DNA from: Weimeria sp002480925
GTDB taxonomy: Bacteria > Bacillota > Clostridia > Lachnospirales > Lachnospiraceae
NCBI RefSeq assembly: GCF_052064335.1
Contig: NZ_JBQHVU010000014.1
Coordinates: 8,802 to 72,801 of the forward strand
Length of the DNA stretch: 64,000 nucleotides
Direction: 5' to 3'
Position numbers and translations under genes: made by a program. Of the stretch, positions 16,795-25,863 are shown piece by piece. Position 1 is the first letter of the stretch. The number at the start of each line of letters is the position of its first letter. The notes below the pieces were generated by a model. It was not told the origin of the DNA. It searched no databases and saw only the letters and a program-made list of their open reading frames with translations.

Positions 16795-18099
16795 ATGTAC
16801 ACAACCCAGATGGACGCAGCAAGACAGGGAATAAAGACTCCTCAGCTTATAAGAGTCGCCGAGAAGGAGCATATGAATCCGGATGCTCTGATGGAGCTTG
16901 TGGCAAAGGGAGTGGTCGTGATCCCGGCAAACAAGGCTCATAAATGTCTTGACCCGGACGGGATCGGGTCATCCCTTACTACAAAGATAAATGTAAATCT
17001 AGGTATATCAAGGGATGTGAAGGATTATGATATAGAGATGGAAAAGGTGAAGGAGGCTGTAAGGCTCGGAGGAAATGCTATAATGGATCTCTCCAGCCAC
17101 GGCAATACCCAGCCATTCCGCAAGAAGCTTACAGCAGAATGTCCTGTCATGATCGGCACCGTGCCTGTATATGATGCAGTCATCCATTATCAGAGAGACC
17201 TGAATACACTGACGGCAGAGGATTTCATCGATGTTGTGAGACTTCATGCAGAGGATGGCGTGGATTTTGTCACACTTCATTGCGGAATCAATAAGAAGAC
17301 CTTAGAGCAGATCAAAAACGGTAAGAGAAAGATGAACATCGTAAGCCGTGGAGGATCACTGATCTATGCCTGGATGTCGATGACAGGTGAGGAGAATCCG
17401 TTCTACTCACACTTCGATGAGATCTGTGATATCTGTGCAGAGCATGATGTGACTATCTCTCTTGGTGATGCATGCAGACCGGGATGCCTCGCTGACGCGA
17501 CAGATATAAGCCAGATAGATGAGCTTATAAGGCTGGGCGAGCTGACGCAGAGAGCATGGGAGAAAAATGTCCAGGTAATGGTAGAGGGACCGGGACATGT
17601 ACCTATGGATCAGATAGCTGCAAATATGAAGGTGCAGCAGACCATCTGCAAGGGAGCGCCATTCTATGTGCTGGGACCTCTGGTGACGGATATTGCTCCT
17701 GGCTATGACCATATCACAGCAGCTATAGGAGGGGCTATAGCAGCTATGAACGGAGCCTCCTTCCTCTGCTACGTGACACCGGCAGAGCATCTTGCTCTTC
17801 CGAATGTCGATGATGTAAGGGAAGGCATCATCGCGTCACGTATAGCAGCTCACGCAGCTGATATAGCAAAGCATCTCCCTCATGCAAGAGATATAGATGA
17901 CAGGATGGCAGATGCCAGAAGGGTCCTGGACTGGGACAAGCAGTTTGAATGTGCTATGGATCCAAAGACAGCAAAGCAAATCCGCGACAGCCGCCTGCCT
18001 GAGGATGATCATTCAGATACCTGCTCAATGTGCGGAAAGTTCTGTGCTGTAAGGTCTATGAACAAGGCACTGGCCGGAGAGACTATAGATATTCTGTAA
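16795..18099 (+). CDS. thiC: Phosphomethylpyrimidine synthase
   Basis: Radical-SAM enzyme that rearranges aminoimidazole ribotide to the hydroxymethylpyrimidine phosphate of thiamine. Family blocks include NVNLGISRDV, GGNAIMDLSSHGN, VDFVTLHCGI, MVEGPGHVPMDQI and GAPFYVLGPLVTDIAPGYDH. The C-terminus has the SAM cluster CSMCGKFCAV. Length 434 aa is typical of the shorter Clostridia/archaeal form. GGAGGAAAGATCAA precedes the start. It is alone behind the riboswitch; no other thi genes are in the window. Confidence 0.97.
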   Translation: MYTTQMDAARQGIKTPQLIRVAEKEHMNPDALMELVAKGVVVIPANKAHKCLDPDGIGSSLTTKINVNLGISRDVKDYDIEMEKVKEAVRLGGNAIMDLSSHGNTQPFRKKLTAECPVMIGTVPVYDAVIHYQRDLNTLTAEDFIDVVRLHAEDGVDFVTLHCGINKKTLEQIKNGKRKMNIVSRGGSLIYAWMSMTGEENPFYSHFDEICDICAEHDVTISLGDACRPGCLADATDISQIDELIRLGELTQRAWEKNVQVMVEGPGHVPMDQIAANMKVQQTICKGAPFYVLGPLVTDIAPGYDHITAAIGGAIAAMNGASFLCYVTPAEHLALPNVDDVREGIIASRIAAHAADIAKHLPHARDIDDRMADARRVLDWDKQFECAMDPKTAKQIRDSRLPEDDHSDTCSMCGKFCAVRSMNKALAGETIDIL

Positions 18100-18112
18100 G
18101 AAGGTATATAGG

Positions 18113-18150
18113 ATGCACCATTTGTACCGGGGTACAGATGGTGCATTTTT
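18113..18150 (+). terminator. Intrinsic terminator of thiC
   Basis: A 16-bp stem (ATGCACCATTTGTACC with GGTACAGATGGTGCAT) with one G-U pair, followed by five T. Confidence 0.92.
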
Positions 18151-18173
18151 ATGGAAAATTATATAAATAAGGT

Positions 18174-18202
18174 TTGCCATTGACGGGGATAACGGTTATA
18201 AT
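18174..18202 (+). promoter_or_regulatory. Probable promoter of thrH
   Basis: TTGCCA (18174-18179), 17-bp spacer, TATAAT (18197-18202), about 40 bp before the start. Confidence 0.6.
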
Positions 18203-18243
18203 AAATACTAGATTTTTGTCTGAAAACGATTTAGGAGGTCGCA

Positions 18244-18843
18244 ATGAATATAGTATGCCTTGACATGGAAGGTGTTTTGGTGCCGGAGATATGGATAGCC
18301 TTTGCGGAGAAGACCGGGATACCGGAATTTCGCAGGACCACCAGGGATGAGCCGGATTATGACAAGCTTATGAAGTACAGGATCGATCTTCTGAAGAAGC
18401 ATGGTCTGGGACTTAAGGAGGTTCAGGATGTTATAGCAGAGATCGAGCCGCTGGAGGGAGCAAGGGAGTTTTTGGATGAGCTGAGAGCGCTCACTCAGGT
18501 GATCATTCTTTCCGATACCTTCGAGCAGTTCGCGACACCGCTTATGAAGAAGCTTAACTGGCCTACTATATTCTGCAATACTCTTGAGGTATCAGAGAAC
18601 GGCGAGATCACAGACTATCATATGAGAGTCGAGAATTCCAAGCTCACTACTGTGAAGGCTCTTCAGTCTATAGGCTTTGATACGATAGCAAGCGGGGACA
18701 GCTTTAATGATCTGGGGATGATACAGGCGAGCAAGGCTGGCTTTCTCTTCCGCAGTACCGATGCGATAAAGGCAGAGTATCCGCAGATTCCGGCGTTCGA
18801 GACCTTTGACGACCTGTTTGGCGCGATAAAAGACAGCCTGTAA
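18244..18843 (+). CDS. thrH: Bifunctional phosphoserine phosphatase / homoserine phosphotransferase
   Basis: HAD-family phosphatase of 199 aa. ThrH hydrolyses phosphoserine and can transfer the phosphate to homoserine, linking serine and threonine synthesis. It has the ThrH-type first motif CLDMEGVLVPE (Asp nucleophile with Glu in place of the usual second Asp), IILSDTFEQFA as motif II and ASGDSFNDLGMIQAS as motif IV. AGGAGGTCGCA precedes the ATG. It has its own promoter after the thiC terminator. Confidence 0.9.
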   Translation: MNIVCLDMEGVLVPEIWIAFAEKTGIPEFRRTTRDEPDYDKLMKYRIDLLKKHGLGLKEVQDVIAEIEPLEGAREFLDELRALTQVIILSDTFEQFATPLMKKLNWPTIFCNTLEVSENGEITDYHMRVENSKLTTVKALQSIGFDTIASGDSFNDLGMIQASKAGFLFRSTDAIKAEYPQIPAFETFDDLFGAIKDSL

Positions 18844-18880
18844 ACGGGGGGGGTATTCCTGGAAGTACTTGGAGGGTTTT

Positions 18881-21043
18881 ATGGCAGATACGAACAGGGA
18901 GAATAGGGGGAAAAAGCTTATAGGATTAAGGAAGAAGACAAAAACAGCAAAGACCGTGGACAGAAGGAAGAGTCTTAAGGGGCTTTCTCCGAAGAAAAGG
19001 ACAGCTGCTAAGAAGTCCGGTCATCTTTTTAATAAGAAGACCAGTGGCAGAAAAGCAGAGAAAAAGGCCGAAAGGGTAATATCCATAAGGACCAAGCTGA
19101 TACTGCTTATCATACCGGTTACTGTAGCTATAGTAGCCCTGCTTGTAATAGTATCAGCTCAGATGTCAAAAAAGAGAATGAAGGCCATGTCGGAGGCTCA
19201 GCTTGATTCGTCGATCGCGAATCAGGCAGACAGCATAGAGGCCTGGCTCAAGCAGAATCTGGAGTTCTTCTCAACTGCAAAGACCGCTATAGAGGCAGCC
19301 CAGCCTAAGACACCTGACCAGCTGAAGGACCTGCTCAATGTATATTACGGGCAGAATAAAAGCTGTCCTAACGGACTTTATGTGGCGGGATCAGACGGGA
19401 AGTATTTCAAGGCGACCAAGTCTAGTCTTGCCTTTGCAGATGTTGCCAATACCACCTGGTACAGACAGGGCCTTACCAGAGTCAATATGGACTATGGTTC
19501 TGCATATATGGATATGGCTGGTAAGTATGTGGTATCGGCCTCTGCACTCTTAAATGATGGGTCTGGAAAGCTGCGTGTCATATCGGCAGATGTATCGCTT
19601 GACAGGATAAGCACCATTGTAAACTCAGGGACCAGAATGAAGGGAGCCAATTCCTTCCTGGTTGATTCAAGAGTAGGTACTATTCTTTCTTCACCGAAGT
19701 ATTCACTTGCCGGGACCAATATCAACAAGTCGAATGATCCGCTGATAAAGGGCGTGGCGGAAAAGATAAAAAAGCATGATCTAGAGGCTGGCACGATAGA
19801 TGACAAGCTTGTTGAGATGAGAAGTATAAGTGATACGGACTGGGTTCTGGTATCATATGCTCCTATGAGTCTTATCATGAAGGAGGTCGCTTCACTCGGG
19901 AGAACTCTTGCCATACTTGGAGTGGTCGCTCTTGCCATACTTGTTGTAATACTGCTTACGGTGGTAAACGGCATCTTTGCCCCTATTTCCGGTATCACCA
20001 GAAGCATCACCAATATGACCGAGGGTGACTTTACCATCAAGGTGGATAAGACCTCGCATGACGAGATCGGAGCCATGTCGGGAAGCATCGGAAGGTTTAT
20101 CGACAGGATGAGAGGAATGCTCTCATCGATAAGCTCTGAATCTGATAAGCTTAAAAGCCAGTCAGAAAACAGTGACAAAGTCTCAAAGGATATGTTGCGT
20201 GAGTCCACCTCACAGACAAAGGAGATGGAGAACCTGAATCAGACAGTTGATTCGCTGGCGCTTGCAGTCAACAATATTGCTGAATCCGCGACCACACTGG
20301 CCCAGGTGGTTTCCGATACCAAGGAGGATTCAGACAAGACAAATGAAGCGATGGACAATACCGTCCGTATCGCAAGGCAGGGTCGGGAGGATATAAGAAA
20401 TCTCGGAACGGCAATGGACGAGATAAGGGAATCAAACCAGTCTCTTGTCGAGTCGGTAAACCAGGTCGGAGATGCTTCTAAGCAGATCACCAGGATAGTA
20501 GGCCTGATACAGGAGATAGCGGACGAGACCAACCTTCTGTCTCTGAATGCTTCTATTGAAGCAGCAAGAGCAGGAGAAAGCGGAAGAGGCTTCGCTGTCG
20601 TAGCTTCTCAGATAGGAAAGCTGGCCAATAATTCAGGAGAGAGCGCTGCCAGCATAAGCAAGCTTATAAACACAGTATCCGAACAGATAAAAGAGGTAGT
20701 GGAAAGGGCAGACCAGTCTTACCAGGCAATCGAGAAGAATGCCGGCCTTATCGATAAGACAGTTGAGAGCTTTGACGAGATCTATAAGAATATAGGTCAG
20801 TCAAGCAGAAGACTGACAAGAGTCGTTGAAAATATCAGAAAGGTCGAGGATGTGGCGTCAAGCGTAGCAGCCATCTCAGAGGAGCAGGCTGCAAGTACGG
20901 CAGAGATCCAGACTACATCCAGGGAGATCGTGGAGCATGCGCGCTCGATCACTAGATCAAGTCAGGATGTGGCTGAGAACTCAAGAGAGCTTTCTGACAC
21001 CTCAAATGCTCTTGCAGGCTACGTATCGAAATTCAGGATTTAA
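18881..21043 (+). CDS. Methyl-accepting chemotaxis protein with dCache sensor and long basic N-terminus
   Basis: Membrane chemoreceptor of about 720 aa. ATG at 18881 follows TTGGAGGG; the TTG twelve bases earlier overlaps that site and is unlikely. Residues 1-68 are an unusual cytoplasmic segment very rich in Lys and Arg. Then come TM1 (LILLIIPVTVAIVALLVIVS), an extracellular dCache-like domain with WYRQGL and YMDMAGKYVVS, TM2 (about 345-370), HAMP, and a long signalling coiled coil whose tip reads EIADETNLLSLNASIEAARAG split by the fold hairpin. It is followed 13 bp later by a binding-protein gene, suggesting the two sense related ligands. Confidence 0.92.
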   Translation: MADTNRENRGKKLIGLRKKTKTAKTVDRRKSLKGLSPKKRTAAKKSGHLFNKKTSGRKAEKKAERVISIRTKLILLIIPVTVAIVALLVIVSAQMSKKRMKAMSEAQLDSSIANQADSIEAWLKQNLEFFSTAKTAIEAAQPKTPDQLKDLLNVYYGQNKSCPNGLYVAGSDGKYFKATKSSLAFADVANTTWYRQGLTRVNMDYGSAYMDMAGKYVVSASALLNDGSGKLRVISADVSLDRISTIVNSGTRMKGANSFLVDSRVGTILSSPKYSLAGTNINKSNDPLIKGVAEKIKKHDLEAGTIDDKLVEMRSISDTDWVLVSYAPMSLIMKEVASLGRTLAILGVVALAILVVILLTVVNGIFAPISGITRSITNMTEGDFTIKVDKTSHDEIGAMSGSIGRFIDRMRGMLSSISSESDKLKSQSENSDKVSKDMLRESTSQTKEMENLNQTVDSLALAVNNIAESATTLAQVVSDTKEDSDKTNEAMDNTVRIARQGREDIRNLGTAMDEIRESNQSLVESVNQVGDASKQITRIVGLIQEIADETNLLSLNASIEAARAGESGRGFAVVASQIGKLANNSGESAASISKLINTVSEQIKEVVERADQSYQAIEKNAGLIDKTVESFDEIYKNIGQSSRRLTRVVENIRKVEDVASSVAAISEEQAASTAEIQTTSREIVEHARSITRSSQDVAENSRELSDTSNALAGYVSKFRI

Positions 21044-21056
21044 GGAGGCAAAGATT

Positions 21057-22049
21057 ATGATAAGATATAAGAAATTCTTTTCTCTCCTTACTGCTTTATG
21101 TCTGACTGCGGGACTGACCTGCTGTGGATCAGCAGATAATGACTCAACGACTGATGTGACAAGCAGCAAAAAGATTCTGGTCACCATCTCGGATTCGAGG
21201 AACGGTACCAGAGGAGATTTCGAGAAGGCCATAAGGAAGGAAGGCAAGGCAGCCGGATATGATATTACAGTACAGCAGACTGCAGGAGTCTTAGACACCC
21301 AGATCAAACAGCTGCGTAATGCAAAGCAGCATAAGTTTGGCGGGGTGATCTGCTGGGCGGATGATCCGGATGCTGCAAAGCAGCTTGAGATAGCTGCCAA
21401 CGGACTACCGATAGTTTTCGTAAACAGCCTTCCTGATGAGGATGCTCTTACCCAAGGCTCATATGTCTATGTGGGAAGTGATGATCAGAAGGCAGGTCAG
21501 GATCAGGCCTCTTACGTCTACGATAAGCTTGGAAAGCCAGATAAGCTGAACCTCCTCATGATGAAGGGCAAGAAGGATGCTGATTCGACCGGGAGGAGAA
21601 CAGACGCAGTCAGGAATTATCTTACCGATCATGGCTGTCAGGTGAATATCGTCTTCTCTGATTTCGCTGACGACAGTACGGATACAGCCTACAGCCTGAT
21701 GCAGCGCTTCAGGACGACAGGACAGAGCTTCGATGCGGCTATCTGCAATGATGATGCAATGGCGCTTGGAGTCATAAGGTATATGCAGGAGAACGGCCTG
21801 TCTACAGACCAGATACCAGTATGTGGCATAGATGGTTCAAAGGATGCGCTTGCATCGATCAAATCAGGCGGAATGTCCTTTACCGATATGCAGCAGACTA
21901 CAAAGACTGCCAGAGCCTGCATTGATGCGATCGGAAGGATCAAATCTGGAGGCACTATAAATGGCCTTAGCGGAGCATCAGAGGATGGAAAATATATCTG
22001 GATCCCTTATCAGAAGGTTACTGCTGATAATGTAGATAAGATCAGATAG
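21057..22049 (+). CDS. Sugar-type periplasmic-binding lipoprotein (Peripla_BP_4)
   Basis: Extracellular solute-binding protein of 330 aa. The N-terminus (KKFFSLLTALCLTAGLTCCGS) is a lipoprotein-like signal with tandem Cys; the lipobox is not perfect. The rest is a type I periplasmic-binding fold: ILVTISDSRNGTRGDFEKAI, VICWADDPDA, PIVFVNS, DAAICNDDAMALGVIRYM and VCGIDGSKDAL are the usual ribose/LacI-like blocks. TAAGGAGGCAAAGATT precedes ATG. No permease or ATPase lies beside it, so it more likely serves the adjacent chemoreceptor, or a distant transporter, as ligand sensor. Confidence 0.85.
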   Translation: MIRYKKFFSLLTALCLTAGLTCCGSADNDSTTDVTSSKKILVTISDSRNGTRGDFEKAIRKEGKAAGYDITVQQTAGVLDTQIKQLRNAKQHKFGGVICWADDPDAAKQLEIAANGLPIVFVNSLPDEDALTQGSYVYVGSDDQKAGQDQASYVYDKLGKPDKLNLLMMKGKKDADSTGRRTDAVRNYLTDHGCQVNIVFSDFADDSTDTAYSLMQRFRTTGQSFDAAICNDDAMALGVIRYMQENGLSTDQIPVCGIDGSKDALASIKSGGMSFTDMQQTTKTARACIDAIGRIKSGGTINGLSGASEDGKYIWIPYQKVTADNVDKIR

Positions 22050-22063
22050 TAAGGAGGCAACCT

Positions 22064-22630
22064 ATGAGATCAGGAACAAAGGAAAGCAGGTTTTCACAGA
22101 TTATCATTGCGGTGCTTGCGATCATACTTGGAGTTTTATGTGTCGCCAGGCCGGATAAGGCGGCGGGCTTTATAGTAAGCGCAGTCGGCCTTATAATACT
22201 CATAGTAGGGATCGTGATGATAGTTTCAAAGCTTAAGGATAATAATCTGAGAGTTCCGGCTATTATCCTTGGCGCAGTCATAGCTACTATAGGAATCTTT
22301 ATCTTCACGCATCCGGATCAGACAATATCTCTTATCTTCATAGCCTTTGGCGTGCTTCTTGTAGCAGATTCCATTCAGGGGATAACCTCAAGCATGGTAA
22401 TAAAGGAAGCCGGGGGTCCATGGAGCATATCCCTTACTATGGCTCTTATTAGCTTCGTATTCGGTGTGATCTGCTTTATGGCTCCGAAGTTCTTTCCGAC
22501 GCTTAGCTTTGTGATCATAGGGATAATGCTTATCTACGATGGAGTCACATCCATTTATTCGTCTATAAGGGCGGGCAGAGCGGATAAGTCAGTTGTCGAT
22601 TCTCATATAGTTGATGAAAAGGACATCTGA
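22064..22630 (+). CDS. HdeD/DUF308 family membrane protein
   Basis: Integral membrane protein of 188 aa with six predicted helices arranged as repeated pairs (IIIAVLAIILGVLCVARP, AVGLIILIVGIVMIVS, AIILGAVIATIGIFIF, ISLIFIAFGVLLVADS, etc.). This repeat of short helices ending in RPD/HPDQ is typical of DUF308, the family of E. coli HdeD. Molecular function unknown. AAGGAGG precedes the start; it lies 14 bp behind the binding-protein gene in the same direction. Confidence 0.8.
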   Translation: MRSGTKESRFSQIIIAVLAIILGVLCVARPDKAAGFIVSAVGLIILIVGIVMIVSKLKDNNLRVPAIILGAVIATIGIFIFTHPDQTISLIFIAFGVLLVADSIQGITSSMVIKEAGGPWSISLTMALISFVFGVICFMAPKFFPTLSFVIIGIMLIYDGVTSIYSSIRAGRADKSVVDSHIVDEKDI

Positions 22631-22651
22631 TATTTCAAAGGAAATGATAAA

Positions 22652-22903
22652 TTGAGAACCATGGAATTCAAAATGGAGAGGACAGGTCTGTTAAAGGTGG
22701 GGGACCGTCTTCCCGTAACAGAGTCAAAGCTTCCGAATTCCTATTATTATACTCTGGGAAGGTCTTACGCTATGTCGGCTAACTATACGACACTTGAGAG
22801 ACTTAAGTCACGAGAGGGTCTGGTAAAGGATATCAGAAAGACTCCCAAAGGGTATTTTGTCACTGTGGAATTTCAGGAGGATGAGACTAGAAACGAGAAG
22901 TAA
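22652..22903 (+). CDS. Small hypothetical protein upstream of HD-GYP gene
   Basis: 83 aa soluble protein with no recognised domain. It starts at TTG 22652, nine bases after AAAGGA; ATG at 22661 is possible but has no ribosome site. The sequence is mixed charged and Tyr-rich (NSYYYTLGRSYAMS). Its stop is directly followed by the ATG of the HD-GYP gene with no gap, so translation is coupled. A role in cyclic-di-GMP signalling is only suggested by position. Confidence 0.65.
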   Translation: MRTMEFKMERTGLLKVGDRLPVTESKLPNSYYYTLGRSYAMSANYTTLERLKSREGLVKDIRKTPKGYFVTVEFQEDETRNEK

Positions 22904-23950
22904 ATGAGGTATCTACCAGTTGAAGAACTCACCCGCGGCATGATTTTAGGGCAGGAGATGTATGATCCTGCCGGACTGATGCTTCTGGCGAGACATACAG
23001 AGCTTGACGACCAGACAATCGGGATAATAAGTCGTACCGGAGTACCGGGCGTTTATATAGAGGATGAATTCTCCAGAGATGCTGAAATCCGTGATGTGAT
23101 CTCTTCAGAGGTCAAAAAGTCTGCACTTCAGATAGTTCATGACGTATTTATCCGTGCAGAGCAGGGAGAGACCGTTGATGAGGAAAGGATAGCTTCGATC
23201 GTATCCCAGATCACGCGTCAGGTCATAGAGGACAGGGATGTCATCTGCAATCTTGTAAATGTGCGTGCATATGACGGATATACCTATTTCCATTCGGTGA
23301 ATGTGGCTGTTCTGGCAGGTGTTCTGGGAGCGAAGCTTGGTCTTAGTGAGGCGGAGCTTAATGACCTTATTACTGCCGGCTTTCTCCATGATGTAGGCAA
23401 GGTCTTTATCGATATAGATATTATCAATGCTCCTAGAAGGCTTACGGCCGAGGAGAGAGAAGTCATAAAGGCTCATCCCGGAATGGGGTATGAGTTCCTG
23501 AGGGACAATTACAGCTTTGATCAGGATGTGCTTCTGGCCGTATATGAGCATCATGAATGGTTTAATGGTGAGGGATACCCGAGAGGGATCAAGGGTGATC
23601 AGATCACCTTACCTGCAAGGATCCTTAAGGTGGCGGACGTATATGATGCTATGACGGGGAAGAGAAGCTACCATGACCCGTATCTGCCAAGTGATGTCCT
23701 TGAGTACATAATGGGACGGGATGGAATGGAATTTGACCCTGACGTCGTGGCTGTAATGAGCAGGGAGCTCTGTCTCTATCCTGTCGGATGTGAGGTGGAG
23801 CTGTCTGACGGCAGGAGAGCTCTTGTGATTGAGAATCATAAGGGAGCCATACAGAGACCTAAGGTCAAGATATATGACAGCGGAGAAGAGATAGATCTTG
23901 CTTCAGACAGGAAGTCATGGAACCTTACAATAGTAAAGCTGTTTTTATGA
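22904..23950 (+). CDS. HD-GYP domain cyclic-di-GMP phosphodiesterase
   Basis: Soluble 348-aa protein predicted to degrade cyclic-di-GMP. The N-terminal 100 residues are a DUF3391-like lead. The HD-GYP domain (about 115-290) shows the HD metal pair in AGFLHDVGKVFID, EVIKAHPGMGYEFL, AVYEHHEWFNGEGYPRGIKG with the GYP signature, and ARILKVADVYDAMT. A short C-terminal tail (about 290-348) resembles the PilZ-like extension seen in Lachnospiraceae/Clostridia HD-GYP proteins. It lies in a run of same-direction genes behind the chemoreceptor, linking motility sensing with second-messenger turnover. Confidence 0.92.
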   Translation: MRYLPVEELTRGMILGQEMYDPAGLMLLARHTELDDQTIGIISRTGVPGVYIEDEFSRDAEIRDVISSEVKKSALQIVHDVFIRAEQGETVDEERIASIVSQITRQVIEDRDVICNLVNVRAYDGYTYFHSVNVAVLAGVLGAKLGLSEAELNDLITAGFLHDVGKVFIDIDIINAPRRLTAEEREVIKAHPGMGYEFLRDNYSFDQDVLLAVYEHHEWFNGEGYPRGIKGDQITLPARILKVADVYDAMTGKRSYHDPYLPSDVLEYIMGRDGMEFDPDVVAVMSRELCLYPVGCEVELSDGRRALVIENHKGAIQRPKVKIYDSGEEIDLASDRKSWNLTIVKLFL

Positions 23951-23957
23951 GGAATGA

Positions 23958-24533
23958 ATGAATACCCAGGGTGCAAACGAGATAGATCTGCTTCTGGCCG
24001 AGAGCTTCAAAAAGCTGGCGAGGACACATCAGATCGAAAAGATCACAATCAGACAGATCACGGATGAGGCCGGGGTGATAAGACCAACCTTCTATAATCA
24101 CTTTCAGGACAAGTATGAGCTTCTGGAGTGGATCATAAGAAGGGAGCTTATTGATCCGATAGAGCCGCTCCTTGATAACGGAATGCTTAAGGAGGCACTT
24201 ATCCTTCCTCTCACTACTATGGAGAAGGATAAGGAATTCTATACAAGAGCTGTAAATCTTGAGGGACAGAATTCCTTCTCGGAGACACTGAGAAAGGCCA
24301 TATCTGAAATGTCCCTTAAGCGTCTGAACCGGAAAAAAATAGAGGAGCTTCTGCCATACAAGAAGTGGCTTACTGCTGAGAGGGTGGCGGATTATTTCAG
24401 CGCGGCCTTATGCTATGCAGTGATCGAATGGGTAAAGGACGATATGAGAGTGCCGATGAATGAGCTGGTTGATATTTTTATCTATATTGCCAGCCATTCT
24501 CTGACGGAAATCATTTCAAATCTGTACCAGTAG
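23958..24533 (+). CDS. TetR-family transcriptional regulator
   Basis: 191-aa DNA-binding protein. The N-terminal helix-turn-helix is IEKITIRQITDEAGVIRPTFYNHFQDKYELL, the typical TetR HTH (broken here at GVIRPTFYNHF). The C-terminal part is all-helical and matches the DhaS/SACE_7040-type ligand domain (IIRRELIDPI). It starts 7 bp after the HD-GYP stop. Targets unknown; the inverted repeat at 24565-24627, ahead of the next gene, is one candidate operator. Confidence 0.86.
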   Translation: MNTQGANEIDLLLAESFKKLARTHQIEKITIRQITDEAGVIRPTFYNHFQDKYELLEWIIRRELIDPIEPLLDNGMLKEALILPLTTMEKDKEFYTRAVNLEGQNSFSETLRKAISEMSLKRLNRKKIEELLPYKKWLTAERVADYFSAALCYAVIEWVKDDMRVPMNELVDIFIYIASHSLTEIISNLYQ

Positions 24534-24564
24534 ACGGTCAGATATCACTTCTATTACAAATCGT

Positions 24565-24627
24565 AAAAAGTGTATCGCTCTTATCTACACGCGAAATAGA
24601 ATGAATATTTAATAAAGCGATACTTTT
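24565..24627. promoter_or_regulatory. Inverted repeat upstream of MntP-like gene
   Basis: GTATCGCT (24572-24579) and AGCGATAC (24616-24623), each flanked by A/T runs (AAAAG...CTTTT), lie 36 bp apart. A possible -10 region (TATAGTATAA) follows at 24637-24646. This could be an operator or an RNA hairpin. The conserved loop of the yybP-ykoY manganese riboswitch was not found. Confidence 0.35.
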
Positions 24628-24663
24628 GGATATAGTATAAAAAAAGCTACTACTGGAGGATTC

Positions 24664-25245
24664 ATGAACTGGTTAGGTAATCTGCTGATCATAGTCGGGA
24701 TCAGCTTTGATATATATGCGGCAATGGAGATCCGCGGAGCCATGCTCGCGAGGATCAAGCCGAAGGCGCTTATACTTGCAAGTCTTATCATCACTCTCAT
24801 ACAGTGCGTATTTTTCTTTGGGGGATTCTTTATTTCATACGGCCTTATAAGCCATGATCAGATGGCGGCAGCCAATGCCAGACCGCTCGGGAATACTCTT
24901 GCCGCGATCATATTTTTTGCACTTGCAGTCAGGCTTATACATAAGGCCATAAGGCATGAGGAAATAGAAGAGAAAAGAGAAGAGATGAGCCTTAAGACCT
25001 ATTCTCTTATAGTGCTTGTCGGAGCGGTTTATACTCTCTTTGCAGGACTTGCCTGCGGTCTTACCGAGTCGAATATATGGCTTATGCTGATAACGATAGT
25101 CGTATCTACAATTGTTGTTGTTTCAGCCGGCGTCTACACCGGATACAGATATGGCTTTGCATCAAGACCCAGGGTATATCTGTCAGGAGCAGCCCTTCTG
25201 ATTATCGCCGGGGTCTGGTCTATTATAAGGTCTGTAATATCATGA
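24664..25245 (+). CDS. MntP-like (DUF204) membrane transporter
   Basis: Membrane protein of 193 aa with six helices. The pattern SFDIYAAMEIRGAML near the N-terminus, the middle LAVRLIHKAIRHEE and the C-terminal GVYTGYRYG followed by a final helix resemble the putative manganese efflux pump MntP, with substitutions at acidic positions. A CTACTGGAGGATTC site precedes ATG. Its stop overlaps the start of nth (ATGA). Manganese export is the family role, but this protein is divergent, so substrate is unsure. Confidence 0.55.
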   Translation: MNWLGNLLIIVGISFDIYAAMEIRGAMLARIKPKALILASLIITLIQCVFFFGGFFISYGLISHDQMAAANARPLGNTLAAIIFFALAVRLIHKAIRHEEIEEKREEMSLKTYSLIVLVGAVYTLFAGLACGLTESNIWLMLITIVVSTIVVVSAGVYTGYRYGFASRPRVYLSGAALLIIAGVWSIIRSVIS

Positions 25246-25862
25246 AGAAAAGAACAGAAGAAATACTAAAGCGGCTGGACGGAGTTTACGGCAGAGATAT
25301 TCCCTGCTATCTGCATTATGAGACTCCGTGGCAGCTGCTTTTTTCTACAATAATGTCAGCCCAGTGTACCGACAGGAAGGTAAACGAGGTAGCAGAAAGG
25401 CTCTATAAGAAGTATCCGACCGTAAAGGCATTTGCGGATGCACAGATAGAAGAGCTGGAGCAGGATATAAGAGCGACAGGCTTTTATCATACAAAGGCAA
25501 GGAATCTGAAGGCCTGCGCGAGGAGACTGCTGGAGGATTATGACGGCCAGGTACCGCGTACCATAGAGGAGCTTACTTCCCTGCCGGGAGTCGGACGCAA
25601 GACAGCAAATGTGATCCGAGGGAACATATATCATGATCCTTCAATAGTTGTAGATACCCATGTCGGACGTATCTCAAGGAGACTGGGACTAACAGAGGAA
25701 AAGGATCCTGCCAGGGTCGAGAGGGATCTGATGAGGGAGATTCCAAAAGACCACTGGATAGCCATAAATATCCAGTTCATTGCTCTTGGCAGAAGTATCT
25801 GTACGGCCAGATCACCTAAGTGTAATGAGTGCTTTTTAAGCGACATATGTGGTGGTATATAG
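25242..25862 (+). CDS. nth: Endonuclease III
   Basis: Base-excision repair glycosylase/AP lyase, 206 aa. Key features are the catalytic Lys in TSLPGVGRKTANVI (helix-hairpin-helix), the catalytic Asp in VVDTHVGRIS, and the C-terminal iron-sulfur ligands with the standard spacing C-x6-C-x2-C-x5-C (CTARSPKCNECFLSDIC). ATG at 25242 overlaps the stop of the MntP-like gene; the longer upstream frame lies inside that gene. Convergent with the gene at 25864. Confidence 0.96.
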   Translation: MKKRTEEILKRLDGVYGRDIPCYLHYETPWQLLFSTIMSAQCTDRKVNEVAERLYKKYPTVKAFADAQIEELEQDIRATGFYHTKARNLKACARRLLEDYDGQVPRTIEELTSLPGVGRKTANVIRGNIYHDPSIVVDTHVGRISRRLGLTEEKDPARVERDLMREIPKDHWIAINIQFIALGRSICTARSPKCNECFLSDICGGI

Positions 25863-25863
25863 A

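Noticed and set aside
18846..18853. Run of eight G as a phase-variation tract
   Set aside because: It is between thrH stop and the chemoreceptor ribosome site, not within a coding frame or promoter spacer.
24565..24663. yybP-ykoY manganese riboswitch before the MntP-like gene
   Set aside because: Only an inverted repeat was found; the conserved aptamer loops were not recognised.
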